A DNA stretch of 10,916 bases from Clostridia bacterium (GCA_026001225.1 BNZQ01000054.1:1-10916), one strand, 5' to 3'; numbered from the stretch's first letter, positions 1 to 6,276 are shown. Numbers and translations are program-made. The notes: generated from the letters alone by a model not told the origin.

Positions 1-18
1 ACAATCTTCTTGACCCAC
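1..18 (-). CDS. 5' end of a divergent gene, leaving the window
   Basis: Read on the - strand, AAAGGAGGG (26-34) is followed by seven bases and then GTG at 18-16. The frame stays open for six codons (M-G-Q-E-D-C) to the window edge. The ribosome site is the best match to the anti-SD in the upstream region and its spacing is ideal, which is the main argument. Six codons do not allow a product to be named. The gene would be transcribed away from sua5. The alternative is that the purine-rich stretch is chance and the region is only spacer. Confidence 0.45.
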
Positions 19-60
19 GTTAGGTCCCTCCTTTGATACTTTTTGTGCCTCTTCAACACT

Positions 61-69
61 ATTGTACCA
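61..69 (-). promoter_or_regulatory. possible promoter of the divergent gene (extended -10)
   Basis: The - strand reads TGGTACAAT here: an extended TG-N motif and a TACAAT -10 box, five of six matches to consensus. No good -35 hexamer lies 16-18 nt upstream, so recognition would rest on the extended -10. A start near base 54 would give a leader of about 36 nt before the GTG at 18. This is inference only. Confidence 0.3.
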
Positions 70-161
70 AAGAATCAACCTCGTGGGTCTTCTCTTGTCC
101 CGTTGCTCTCCATTTTACAACTTGCCGGAGAAACTTTTTTGTAAAAAGCTTCCCCGCAAAC

Positions 162-190
162 TTTACATATCTCGCAAAATATGATATAAT
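162..190 (+). promoter_or_regulatory. sua5 promoter, likely heading the whole gene run
   Basis: TTTACA (162-167) and a perfect TATAAT (185-190) are separated by 17 nt, and TG at 182-183 makes an extended -10. This is the strongest sigma-A-type promoter I can find in the window. Transcription would begin around 196-198, immediately before or at the sua5 ATG at 199. The three housekeeping genes, and possibly the ATPase genes, are all co-directional downstream with no clear second promoter. Confidence 0.75.
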
Positions 191-198
191 ACATCCAT

Positions 199-1239
199 AT
201 GCGAGCCGTGCGGACGGAAATTATCGAGGCCGATCGAGAGGGAATCGAACGCGCCGCCCGCTTGATCCGAACGGGCGGAATCGCCGCGTTTCCGACCGAA
301 ACCGTGTACGGACTCGGCGCGGACGCGTTCGACGCCGACGCCGTTCAAAGGATTTTTACCGCGAAAGGCAGGCCCGCCGACAATCCTCTGATCGTCCACT
401 GCGCCGATTTCGGCATGGTGCGGCGGGTCGCTTTAGAAATCCCTTTGGCGGTGGAACGGTTGTCGGCCGAATTTTGGCCGGGGCCGTTGACCGTCGTACT
501 GAAAAAACGCCCCGAAATCCCCGCCGCGGTGACCGCGGGCTTGTCCACGGTCGCCGTGCGGATTCCCGCTCATCCCGCCGCGCTCGCGCTGATACGGGCG
601 GCGGGTACGCCGATCGCCGCGCCAAGCGCGAACTCCTCCGGCCGTCCGAGCCCGACGGCGGCGCGCCATGTGTACGACGATTTGAACGGTAAAATTCCCC
701 TGATTTTGGACGGCGGCTCCTGCGGCGTCGGTGTCGAATCCACGGTATTGGACCTATCGGGCGGCGAGCCCGTCGTTTTGCGGCAAGGCGGCTGCCCCTT
801 GGAAAGGATAGAGGCCGCGCTCGGACAAAAGGTGAAAACGATCGGGCGGGAAAACGGCGCGGGTGAAACGGGGCAAAGCGCGCCGAAATCGCCCGGCATG
901 AAATACCGGCACTATGCGCCCGCGTGCGAGGTGCGGACGTTCGGCGGAGGAAATGTTTCGGAAATCTTGAAAGCCCATGAAAATTGCGTGCAAAAAAACT
1001 TAAAATCGGCTATAATAACGGTAGAACACAGAAAGAATCTTTACGGGGACGGGCGCGTTCTTGTTTTGGGACGGGATGCGGAGGAGGCGGCGCGCAATTT
1101 GTTTCGGGTGTTCCGCGACGCGGAACGGGAATACGCCGTTCTGCTGTGCGAGGAATTGCCGGAAGACGGGCTGGGCGCGGCGGTGAACGATCGGATGCGC
1201 TGCGCGGCGGCGGGGAACGAACTGAAAAATGAAAACTGA
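199..1239 (+). CDS. sua5: threonylcarbamoyl-AMP synthase, Sua5 type (YrdC plus Sua5 domain)
   Basis: Makes threonylcarbamoyl-AMP from threonine, bicarbonate and ATP, the first step of the t6A modification of ANN-decoding tRNAs, in the cytosol. The YrdC domain (about residues 10-205) shows FPTETVYGLGADA (31-43), KGRPADNPL (56-64), WPGPLTVVL (93-101), VRIPAHP (120-126), PSANSSGRPSPT (142-153) and GVESTVLDL (178-186). The linker PKSPGMKYRHYAP (229-241) closes over the active site. A Rossmann-like Sua5 domain runs to about 340 and ends GLGAAVNDRMRCAA. The 346 residues fit the long Sua5 class, not short TsaC. Start: ATG 199 has no Shine-Dalgarno and the promoter leaves almost no leader; GTG 208 is the only close in-frame alternative. 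The last codons (ELKNEN) and the stop lie in the arm of an intergenic repeat, so the original C-terminus was probably a few residues different. Confidence 0.96.
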   Translation: MRAVRTEIIEADREGIERAARLIRTGGIAAFPTETVYGLGADAFDADAVQRIFTAKGRPADNPLIVHCADFGMVRRVALEIPLAVERLSAEFWPGPLTVVLKKRPEIPAAVTAGLSTVAVRIPAHPAALALIRAAGTPIAAPSANSSGRPSPTAARHVYDDLNGKIPLILDGGSCGVGVESTVLDLSGGEPVVLRQGGCPLERIEAALGQKVKTIGRENGAGETGQSAPKSPGMKYRHYAPACEVRTFGGGNVSEILKAHENCVQKNLKSAIITVEHRKNLYGDGRVLVLGRDAEEAARNLFRVFRDAEREYAVLLCEELPEDGLGAAVNDRMRCAAAGNELKNEN

Positions 1240-1353
1240 AAATGACGGACGAATCAGAAACGGCATGAATCAATATGGAGGAATGAAAGCTGAAAGAAAG
1301 GGTTTTGAAAATCCGACCGAAATTTTTACTTTTTACTTTTCAGTTTTCAATTA
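1221..1353 (+). repeat. palindromic repeat, family A, copy 1 (sua5-ywlE)
   Basis: The left arm CTGAAAAATGAAAACTGAAA (from 1222) is complementary in kind to the right arm, which contains TACTTTTCAGTTTTCAATT (1334-1352). The motif CGACCGAAATTTT (1314-1326) sits at the inner edge of the right arm and recurs exactly in the other two full family A copies. The left arm overlaps the end of sua5 and the right arm ends 3-4 nt before the ywlE GTG. The centre holds an orphan GGAGG (1277-1281) and a 29-codon reading frame (1265-1354). Confidence 0.8.
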
Positions 1354-1356
1354 AAA

Positions 1357-1854
1357 GTGTACACGGTAATCTTCATCTGCACGGGCAACACCTGCCGTTC
1401 TCCGATGGCGGAAGCGCTCTTAAAATCGCGCCTGAAAACGGACGGTATCAAGGGCGTTAAGGCAGACAGTTGCGGCCTGCAACCCAACGAAGGCGATTCG
1501 GTTTCGCCGTTGGCGGTCAAAACGTTGGAAAAATATGGCGTCAAGAACTTTAAGCACAAAGCCAAAGCCCTGACGCGCGCGCTGTACGACAAGGCCGATT
1601 TGCTGATTTGCATGACCGAGGGCCACAAACGCTTGATCACGGGGACGGCGGGCGGCGCGGAAATCGTCACGGTGGCGGCTTTGACGGGCGGCGGCGACGT
1701 GGACGATCCTTGGGGCGGCAGCGAGGAAGCGTATTTCAGAACCGCGCAATATTTAGAGTACGCCTGCGCGGATATCGCGCGGTACATAACGGACAAGATG
1801 AAGCAAAGACCGAAACGCGTAAAGAAAACGGGAAAAGAAGTGAAAAACAAATAA
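1357..1854 (+). CDS. ywlE: low-molecular-weight phosphatase, protein-arginine-phosphatase (YwlE) type
   Basis: A cytosolic phosphatase of the LMW-PTP fold. The P-loop CX5R is CTGNTCRS, with nucleophile C8 and R14, and the general acid is D117 in DDPWGG. Residue T12 matches Thr11 of Bacillus YwlE, which selects phosphoarginine over phosphotyrosine; tyrosine phosphatases usually have Ile there. YwlE-type enzymes reverse McsB arginine phosphorylation, which tags proteins for ClpCP. The neighbourhood (sua5 before, rpiB after) matches Bacillus ywlC-ywlE-ywlF. The GTG start is fixed by the P-loop lying seven residues in, as in the family, yet no Shine-Dalgarno precedes it; the upstream bases are the arm of a repeat. 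The last 15 or so residues are lysine-rich and probably a disordered tail. McsB is not in the window, so the substrate is inferred. Confidence 0.92.
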   Translation: MYTVIFICTGNTCRSPMAEALLKSRLKTDGIKGVKADSCGLQPNEGDSVSPLAVKTLEKYGVKNFKHKAKALTRALYDKADLLICMTEGHKRLITGTAGGAEIVTVAALTGGGDVDDPWGGSEEAYFRTAQYLEYACADIARYITDKMKQRPKRVKKTGKEVKNK

Positions 1855-1992
1855 CTGAGAATTGAAAACTGAAAATTATTGTTCTGTCGCAGAAGATACG
1901 TTTCTTATGCTATAAGTTCTTTGTCCGCCGACAGGCCGTCTTTACGACTATTCGACCGAAATTTTCACTTTTCACTTTTCACTTTTCAGTTA
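1853..1992 (+). repeat. palindromic repeat, family A, copy 2 (ywlE-rpiB)
   Basis: The left arm AACTGAGAATTGAAAACTGA begins at 1853 inside the ywlE stop codon and continues to about 1877. The right arm (1959-1991) is four 7-nt units, TTTTCAC three times and then TTTTCAG. The family motif CGACCGAAATTTT lies at 1953-1965. An inner stem CTGTCG (1884-1889) / CGACAG (1929-1934) tops the hairpin. It fills most of the 178-nt ywlE-rpiB spacer; 1993-2019 holds nothing else. Confidence 0.8.
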
Positions 1993-2019
1993 AATAAACG
2001 GACGATCTTCCATATGGAA

Positions 2020-2025
2020 AAGGAG
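2020..2025 (+). promoter_or_regulatory. ribosome binding site of rpiB
   Basis: AAGGAG lies seven bases before ATG 2033 and decides that start over the out-of-frame ATG at 2014. It is one of the few strong Shine-Dalgarno sites in the window. Confidence 0.8.
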
Positions 2026-2032
2026 CGATTGA

Positions 2033-2485
2033 ATGATAGCGATAGCGTGCGATCACGGCGGCTTGAACCTAAAAAAAACCGTCGTTGACTATTTAAAATC
2101 GGCGGGCATACCGTATAAGGATTTCGGAACGGACGGCGAGGCCTCGTGCGATTATTCGGATTATGCTTACCGCGTGACCGCGAGCATTCAAAACAGGGAA
2201 GCCGAATCGGGCATTTTGATCTGCGGCACGGGGATCGGTATGAGCATGGCGGCAAACAAGGCGCGGGGAATCCGCGCGGCCGTGTGTTGCGACGTATTTT
2301 CGGCCAAGATGACGCGGGCGCACAACGACGCGAATATCCTATGCTTAGGCGAACGCGTGACGGGGCCGGGGCACGCTTTGGAGATCGTCAAGGCGTTTCT
2401 CGGCGCAGGGGAAGCCGAGGGCGGGCGGCACGCGGCGCGGCGGGATAAAATCTCCGCGTACGAGAAGGAACATATAAAAGGATAA
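2033..2485 (+). CDS. rpiB: ribose-5-phosphate isomerase B
   Basis: Interconverts ribose-5-phosphate and ribulose-5-phosphate in the pentose phosphate pathway; a cytosolic RpiB/LacAB-fold enzyme. The N-terminus ACDHGG (5-10) carries the D7-H8 phosphate and substrate contacts. ICGTGIGMS (63-71) holds catalytic C64 and the anion hole. RAHNDAN (95-101) gives H97, N98 and D99. The 150 residues match the family (about 145-150). It corresponds to Bacillus ywlF, which also follows ywlE. The gene ends at 2485, and four bases later a family B repeat begins. Allose-6-phosphate or galactose-6-phosphate isomerase (RpiB/LacB relatives) is less likely, since no sugar operon is nearby. Confidence 0.95.
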   Translation: MIAIACDHGGLNLKKTVVDYLKSAGIPYKDFGTDGEASCDYSDYAYRVTASIQNREAESGILICGTGIGMSMAANKARGIRAAVCCDVFSAKMTRAHNDANILCLGERVTGPGHALEIVKAFLGAGEAEGGRHAARRDKISAYEKEHIKG

Positions 2486-2488
2486 GGA

Positions 2489-2585
2489 TAGGTAAAAGTA
2501 AAAGGTAAAAAGTTCGGTCGTACCGACAAATCGATTTTGAATCTTATCCGCACTTTTTACTTTTTACCTATTTACCTTTTACTTA
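2489..2585 (+). repeat. palindromic repeat, family B, copy 1 (rpiB-ntpH)
   Basis: The left arm is TAGGTAAAAGTAAAAGGTAA and onward (2489-2513), built of GTAAAAG-like heptamers. The right arm is ACTTTTTACTTTTTACCTA and onward (2552-2585). The centre (2514-2551) starts TTCGGTCG and contains AAATCGATTTT. This centre reads as the reverse complement of the centre at 5002-5040, so the two copies lie in opposite orientation. The right arm stops six bases before the next start codon. Confidence 0.85.
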
Positions 2586-2591
2586 ATAAGT

Positions 2592-2909
2592 ATGGTTAAA
2601 GAAATATTGGAAAGCATACTTGCCGCCGAAGCGCAGGCGAAGGAAAGCGAGCGGGCCGCGTTGGATCGGAGCCGGCAGATGAAGACCGACGCCGTGAATC
2701 GGGCGGACGACATGAAGGCGGCGGCCGAGCGCGGGCTGAAAGAGGAAATCAAAACCGTTTTGGAAAAAGCGCGGATCGAGGGCGAGGCGCAAGCCGCAGA
2801 GCGCGTAAAGCAAGCGGCGAAATCGCAGCGCGCCTCCGACGCGGGCAAGCCGTCCGCGTCGCGCGCGGCGGCGTATATAGAGTGGGAATTCTACAAGAGA
2901 ATTAGCTGA
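2592..2909 (+). CDS. V-type ATPase peripheral stalk subunit H (G-like coiled coil)
   Basis: A small 105-residue protein. Residues 1-80 are almost uninterrupted charged and alanine-rich helix (VKEILESILAAEAQAKESE at the start), as expected of the coiled coil that pairs with subunit E in the peripheral stalk. The C-terminal part (ASRAAAYIEWEFYKRIS) corresponds to the short hydrophobic end of archaeal AhaH and bacterial stalk proteins. The identification rests mainly on position: the first gene before I, as in ntp and aha operons (called ntpF in E. hirae, ahaH in Methanosarcina). There is no clear Shine-Dalgarno, since the start directly follows the repeat arm. The stop is eight bases before the ntpI ATG, so the two are probably translationally coupled. 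Confidence 0.82.
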   Translation: MVKEILESILAAEAQAKESERAALDRSRQMKTDAVNRADDMKAAAERGLKEEIKTVLEKARIEGEAQAAERVKQAAKSQRASDAGKPSASRAAAYIEWEFYKRIS

Positions 2910-2917
2910 ACAAAAAC

Positions 2918-4972
2918 ATGAATCAAAAAGTCAAAAAAATTCAAATCGTGGGATTGGATTCCGAGAAGCGGAAAACGCTCGAAGCGTTGAAGCGCACGGG
3001 CTGTTTCGAGCTTGCCGCCGCCGAGGATACGGGCGTCGACGGGCCGGACGTTGCCTTTGGTTGCGACGCGCAAAAGGAAGCGACGCTGACGATGCTTGCC
3101 CGCGTCCGGTTCGCGGTCGAATTTACCGAGAGGGCGGCGCGGGACCTGCAGACCGCTCTCGCGGCCAACGGGAAGCTCGCGAAAAAAGGCCTGCGCGACA
3201 AGGTTGAGAGCGACTTCAAAGCGAAAAAACCACCTATGTTCGGTCCCCGCCCCGAAATCGGCTATGACAATTTCCAGTTGATTTCCGCGCGCGGGGAAGA
3301 AGTGCGGACGGTTATCGAGGGCTTGGAAGCCGACAGCGCGCGCTTGTATGCGATCAAGGCGGAGGAAAACCGACTGAAAAGTTACGGAAGCTCCGTCGAG
3401 CCTTATATCGGGTTGGACGCGGCGTTTTCCGCCGTGCGGGACACCGCGCATACGTTCGCCGCGTTGGGTACGGTGCCGCAAAAAGCGGTCGCCCCGTTTA
3501 AAACGTTTGCCGAAAAAGAAGGCCTGATCCTGCGAACCTTTGCCGATTGCGGCGGGTCGGAGGGCGTGTTTGTCGCGGGCCCGCGGGACGGGTACGACGC
3601 GGCGGCGGCCGAATTGACAAGGGCCGGCTTTGCGCGCTGCGCGGTCGCCGCGGATAAAACGCCCGCCGATATCTTGCGGGAATGCGCGGCGGAGGCCGAT
3701 GCTTTGTACTATGAAAGCTTGGAAATCTTGAAAAAGGCGCCCGAACGCGAAAGCAAGCTGGGCTTGCTCAAAATATACCACGATTATTTGCATTCCGAAT
3801 TGGAAAATCTGAACGCGCAGGACGAAATGTTTCGGACGCGGAAAGCCTTTTGCGTGTGGGGCTGGTATCCCGAAAAGGACGAGGAAAAGGTCCGCAACGC
3901 GGCGGCCGGCGTTTCCAAATATTCCTTGGTGACGGTGCGCGATCCCGCGGAGGGCGAATTTCCGCCGACCTATATCCGAAACAATGCGCTTGTCGAGCCG
4001 TTCGGCATGATCACCAATATGTTCAGTCCGCCCTCGTCCAAAGAGCGCGATCCCAACGCGTTCGTCGGCTTTTTCTTTTGGCTGTTCTTCGGCGTGATGG
4101 TAGCCGACGTGGCGTACGGCGTCATTTTGTTCACCGCGTGCCTGTTCATTCTTTTGAAACGCAAGCCCGAAAGGGGCACGAAGAATTTGCTGACGCTTAT
4201 TTGCCTCGGCGGCTTGTCCGCCGTCATTTGGGGCGTGATAACCGGCGGCTGGCTGGGCTTGACAATCGGCGGCGAGGATTCCTTCTTTCGCGGTTTTATA
4301 CGGCCCATGGACAAAGACTATATGATGCTCTTTTTGGGGCTGTGTTTGGGTTTAGGCGTCATTCATATCATCGTCGGCTTGTGCATTAAATTGGCCGCCA
4401 ACTTAAAAGCGCGCCGCTATTTTGAGGCGCTCGCCGATCCCGGCTTTTTGTTGATCATGTTTTTGGGAGCTTTTATTTGGGCGACCTCGTTTATCAAGGA
4501 CGCGGTAAAAGATGTCGTAAGCATTCCCGATATTCTGCCGACGATCGGTGTATATATCATTTTGGCAGGACTTCTGGGGCTTATGCTGACAGCGGGACGC
4601 GGCAAGAAAGGAATGATGAAGCGGTTCAGCGCGGCGTTCGGCTCGGTGTACGGATTGATCAATTACGGCAGCGATATTTTGAGTTATGCGCGCTTGTTCG
4701 GTCTCGGTTTGGCGGGCGGCGTTATCGCGAGCGTGGCGAACCAGTTGGGCGGTATGTTGTTTCAATTGCCGGTGCCCGGCCTCAATTACGTTTTGGGCGT
4801 CGCGGTGGCGGCGGTGTTCCATACCTTTAATATAGCCCTCGGCGTGTTGAGCGCGTACGTTCACGATTCGCGCTTGCAGTTCGTGGAATTTTTCGGTAAA
4901 TTCTACGAGGGGGGAGGCCGGCTCTTTTCGCCGATGGGGAGCGGAACGAAATATGTGCGGGTCAAAAATTAG
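2918..4972 (+). CDS. ntpI: V-type ATPase subunit I (a subunit, ion-channel stator)
   Basis: A membrane stator that forms the ion half-channels against the K ring. Residues 1-370 are cytosolic, with two long helical stretches (about 55-155 and 255-310) that bind the peripheral stalks. Hydrophobic segments fall at about 381-412, 423-450, 467-493, 507-526, 538-559, 586-610 and 620-648. The essential ion-path arginine is expected at R592 in LSYARLFGLGLAGG (588-601). The conserved ending VHDSRLQFVEFFGKFYEGGG (648-667) is a hallmark of the family. The 684 residues compare with about 660 in E. hirae. No Shine-Dalgarno is seen before the ATG, so coupling to subunit H is likely. The TAG stop begins the next repeat. 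Confidence 0.96.
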   Translation: MNQKVKKIQIVGLDSEKRKTLEALKRTGCFELAAAEDTGVDGPDVAFGCDAQKEATLTMLARVRFAVEFTERAARDLQTALAANGKLAKKGLRDKVESDFKAKKPPMFGPRPEIGYDNFQLISARGEEVRTVIEGLEADSARLYAIKAEENRLKSYGSSVEPYIGLDAAFSAVRDTAHTFAALGTVPQKAVAPFKTFAEKEGLILRTFADCGGSEGVFVAGPRDGYDAAAAELTRAGFARCAVAADKTPADILRECAAEADALYYESLEILKKAPERESKLGLLKIYHDYLHSELENLNAQDEMFRTRKAFCVWGWYPEKDEEKVRNAAAGVSKYSLVTVRDPAEGEFPPTYIRNNALVEPFGMITNMFSPPSSKERDPNAFVGFFFWLFFGVMVADVAYGVILFTACLFILLKRKPERGTKNLLTLICLGGLSAVIWGVITGGWLGLTIGGEDSFFRGFIRPMDKDYMMLFLGLCLGLGVIHIIVGLCIKLAANLKARRYFEALADPGFLLIMFLGAFIWATSFIKDAVKDVVSIPDILPTIGVYIILAGLLGLMLTAGRGKKGMMKRFSAAFGSVYGLINYGSDILSYARLFGLGLAGGVIASVANQLGGMLFQLPVPGLNYVLGVAVAAVFHTFNIALGVLSAYVHDSRLQFVEFFGKFYEGGGRLFSPMGSGTKYVRVKN

Positions 4973-5070
4973 GTAACAAGTAAAAGGTAAAAAGTAAAAA
5001 GTGCGGATAAGTTTAAAATCGATTTGTCGTTTAACCGAACCTTTTACTTTCTACTTTCTACTTTTTACCT
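4970..5070 (+). repeat. palindromic repeat, family B, copy 2, inverted (ntpI-ntpK)
   Basis: The left arm begins at the ntpI stop codon and runs AGTAAAAGGTAAAAAGTAAA and onward to about 5001. The right arm is CTTTTACTTTCTACTTTCTA and onward (5041-5070). The centre, AGTGCGGATAAGTTTAAAAT continuing to CCGAAC (5000-5040), aligns to the reverse complement of the centre of copy 1, with only a few mismatches or gaps. The element therefore sits in opposite orientation here. Confidence 0.85.
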
Positions 5071-5090
5071 TGATATAGAGTATAAACAAG

Positions 5091-5099
5091 GAAAGGAGA
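5091..5099 (+). promoter_or_regulatory. strong ribosome binding site of ntpK
   Basis: GAAAGGAGA precedes ATG 5109, with ten bases between GGAG and the start. It is the best Shine-Dalgarno among the ATPase genes, in keeping with K being needed in about ten copies per complex. Confidence 0.75.
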
Positions 5100-5108
5100 C
5101 TTAAAACA

Positions 5109-5555
5109 ATGGGAACAGCGTATGCAATGATCGGAGCGGCTTTGGCCGTGTTGATCGCGGGGTGCGGCTCGGCGATCGGGGTGTCGGGGGCGGCGCAGGC
5201 CGCGGCGGGTGTCATGTCGGAAAACCCCGACAGATACGGCAAGACGATTGCCCTCCAGCTTTTGCCCGCGTCGCAGGGTCTGTACGGCTTTGTTGTCGGG
5301 ATTCTCGTCGTATTCGTTAAGTTATCCGACGATATGTCCGTGCAAAGAGGGCTGATGCTTTTAGGCGCGTGCTTGCCGGTCGCGATCGTGGGATGTTTTT
5401 CGGCGATTTATCAGGGCAAGGTGTGCGTCGCGGCAATCAACACGGTGGCCAAACGCCCCGAAGCGCTCGGCCAAGGCTTGACGCAAGGCGTGTTCGTGGA
5501 GATTTTCGCCTTGTTTGCGTTGGTTGTGTCCATTATCGCCGTCTTCCAAATTTGA
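5109..5555 (+). CDS. ntpK: V-type ATPase proteolipid subunit K, probably Na+-binding
   Basis: The rotor-ring subunit that carries the transported ion. Its 148 residues form two fused helical hairpins, four membrane helices at about 5-34, 46-71, 79-110 and 118-147, as in V-type (16 kDa) proteolipids. The ion-binding carboxylate is E131 in GVFVEIFALFALV. Residues matching the E. hirae NtpK Na+ ligands are L52, S55 (Thr64 there), Q56 in LLPASQGLYGF, Q102 in AIYQGKV, and E131. The first hairpin has no carboxylate, so one ion site per subunit is expected. Helix ends are glycine- and alanine-rich (GCGSAIGVSGAAQAAAGV). It lies between I and E; ntpE starts 12 nt after its stop. Confidence 0.97.
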   Translation: MGTAYAMIGAALAVLIAGCGSAIGVSGAAQAAAGVMSENPDRYGKTIALQLLPASQGLYGFVVGILVVFVKLSDDMSVQRGLMLLGACLPVAIVGCFSAIYQGKVCVAAINTVAKRPEALGQGLTQGVFVEIFALFALVVSIIAVFQI

Positions 5556-5567
5556 TTTAAAGGTATT

Positions 5568-6149
5568 ATGGATAAAACCGTCATCGTTGAAAAAATCGCG
5601 CAGGACGCGGAGTCGCGTGTAAAATCCCTGCTTGCCGAGGCCGAACGTGAGGTCGCGGCGACATTGGACGGCGCGCGCGCCGAGATCGAAACGCGCCGCG
5701 CCGCCGCTTTGACGCAGGCCCGAAAGGAAGCGGAAACGCGGATTTTAAACCGGCTCGCTTTAGCGGAGTTGGATATCCGGCGCGAGGAATTAAAGGCGCG
5801 GCAGGCCGAAATCGGCAAGGCCTACGCCGCCGTCAGGCATAACCTGCTGATTTTGAGCGGCGAGGGCTATAAGGATTTGGCGCGCAAGATGCTGCTGACA
5901 TACGCCGAGGACGGGGATACCGTCGTCGCGGGCGCGTCCGATATCAAGAAAATGGACAAAGCGTTTATCGATTCGGTCGCTAAAACGAAGAAAATCAATT
6001 TGACGCTCGCGCCGGAAGCCGGCGCGTTCGACGGCGGCTTTAAGCTGACCAACGCCGTGTGCGATAAAAATTTGACGTTCGACGGGCTGTTGGCCGAGCT
6101 GCGTTCGGAAACCGAGGCCGAGGTTGTGCGGCTTTTAACTGAAAAATGA
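5568..6149 (+). CDS. ntpE: V-type ATPase peripheral stalk subunit E
   Basis: The peripheral stalk subunit that pairs with H and ties the A3B3 head to subunit I. Residues 1-90 are a long charged helix (IAQDAESRVKSLLAEAERE). Residues 95-193 are the globular head-binding domain, ending in the family pattern GGFKLTNAVCDKNLTFDGLL (155-174) and LRSETEAEVVRLL. The 193 residues are close to the usual 190-205. The start ATG has AAAGG (5559-5563) four bases upstream and follows ntpK by 12 nt, so coupling is likely. The final TEK and stop come from an ACTGAAAAATGA repeat arm; the family normally ends at the hydrophobic RLL/ILF position. Confidence 0.94.
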   Translation: MDKTVIVEKIAQDAESRVKSLLAEAEREVAATLDGARAEIETRRAAALTQARKEAETRILNRLALAELDIRREELKARQAEIGKAYAAVRHNLLILSGEGYKDLARKMLLTYAEDGDTVVAGASDIKKMDKAFIDSVAKTKKINLTLAPEAGAFDGGFKLTNAVCDKNLTFDGLLAELRSETEAEVVRLLTEK

Positions 6150-6276
6150 AAGGCCTGAAAATTCGGTCGGTTGCAAACCGTAGGGTCAGGGCAGCGTGCG
6201 TCGGCCCGCCGTCAGCGGATAAGAAACGTGCGGCATAATAAAAGTTTCTTGTTCGGCAAATCCGTAGTTTTCAGTT
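6139..6276 (+). repeat. composite repeat: family A arms around family C copy 1 (ntpE-ntpC)
   Basis: ACTGAAAAATGA (6138-6149) and CTGAAAATTCGGTCGG (6155-6170) look like a family A arm in reverse orientation, and AGTTTTCAGTT (6266-6276) looks like the opposite arm. Between them is family C copy 1. Stem 1 is CGGTT (6168-6172) / AACCG (6176-6180). A 25-base core at 6184-6208 is identical to 7338-7362. A small stem GGGC (6189-6192) / GCCC (6204-6207) lies within that core. A further hairpin AAGAAAC (6221-6227) / GTTTCTT (6244-6250) follows. Confidence 0.75.

Noticed and set aside
33..692. Long + strand reading frame overlapping sua5 in another frame
   Set aside because: Arg-rich product with no recognisable fold, overlapping the well-supported sua5 frame; a typical GC-rich shadow.
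2014..2088. Short frame from ATG 2014 overlapping the rpiB start
   Set aside because: Out of frame with rpiB, and its ATG precedes the rpiB Shine-Dalgarno; no independent ribosome site.
2489..2585. Repeat hairpins as true transcription terminators
   Set aside because: A-rich then T-rich arms can mimic terminators, but they lack a GC-rich stem followed directly by a U-run and lie inside a clear operon; at most attenuators.
2891..3793. 300-codon - strand frame opposite ntpI
   Set aside because: Antisense shadow of the ntpI N-terminal half; ntpI is clearly the gene.
5051..5086. Possible internal promoter before ntpK (TATAGA 5074-5079 or TATAAA 5081-5086)
   Set aside because: No convincing -35 at 16-18 nt, and the AT-richness is that of the repeat arm.
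6211..6239. CATAAT (6234-6239) as a -10 box before ntpC
   Set aside because: The -35 position (6211-6216) reads GTCAGC, so the promoter is unsupported.
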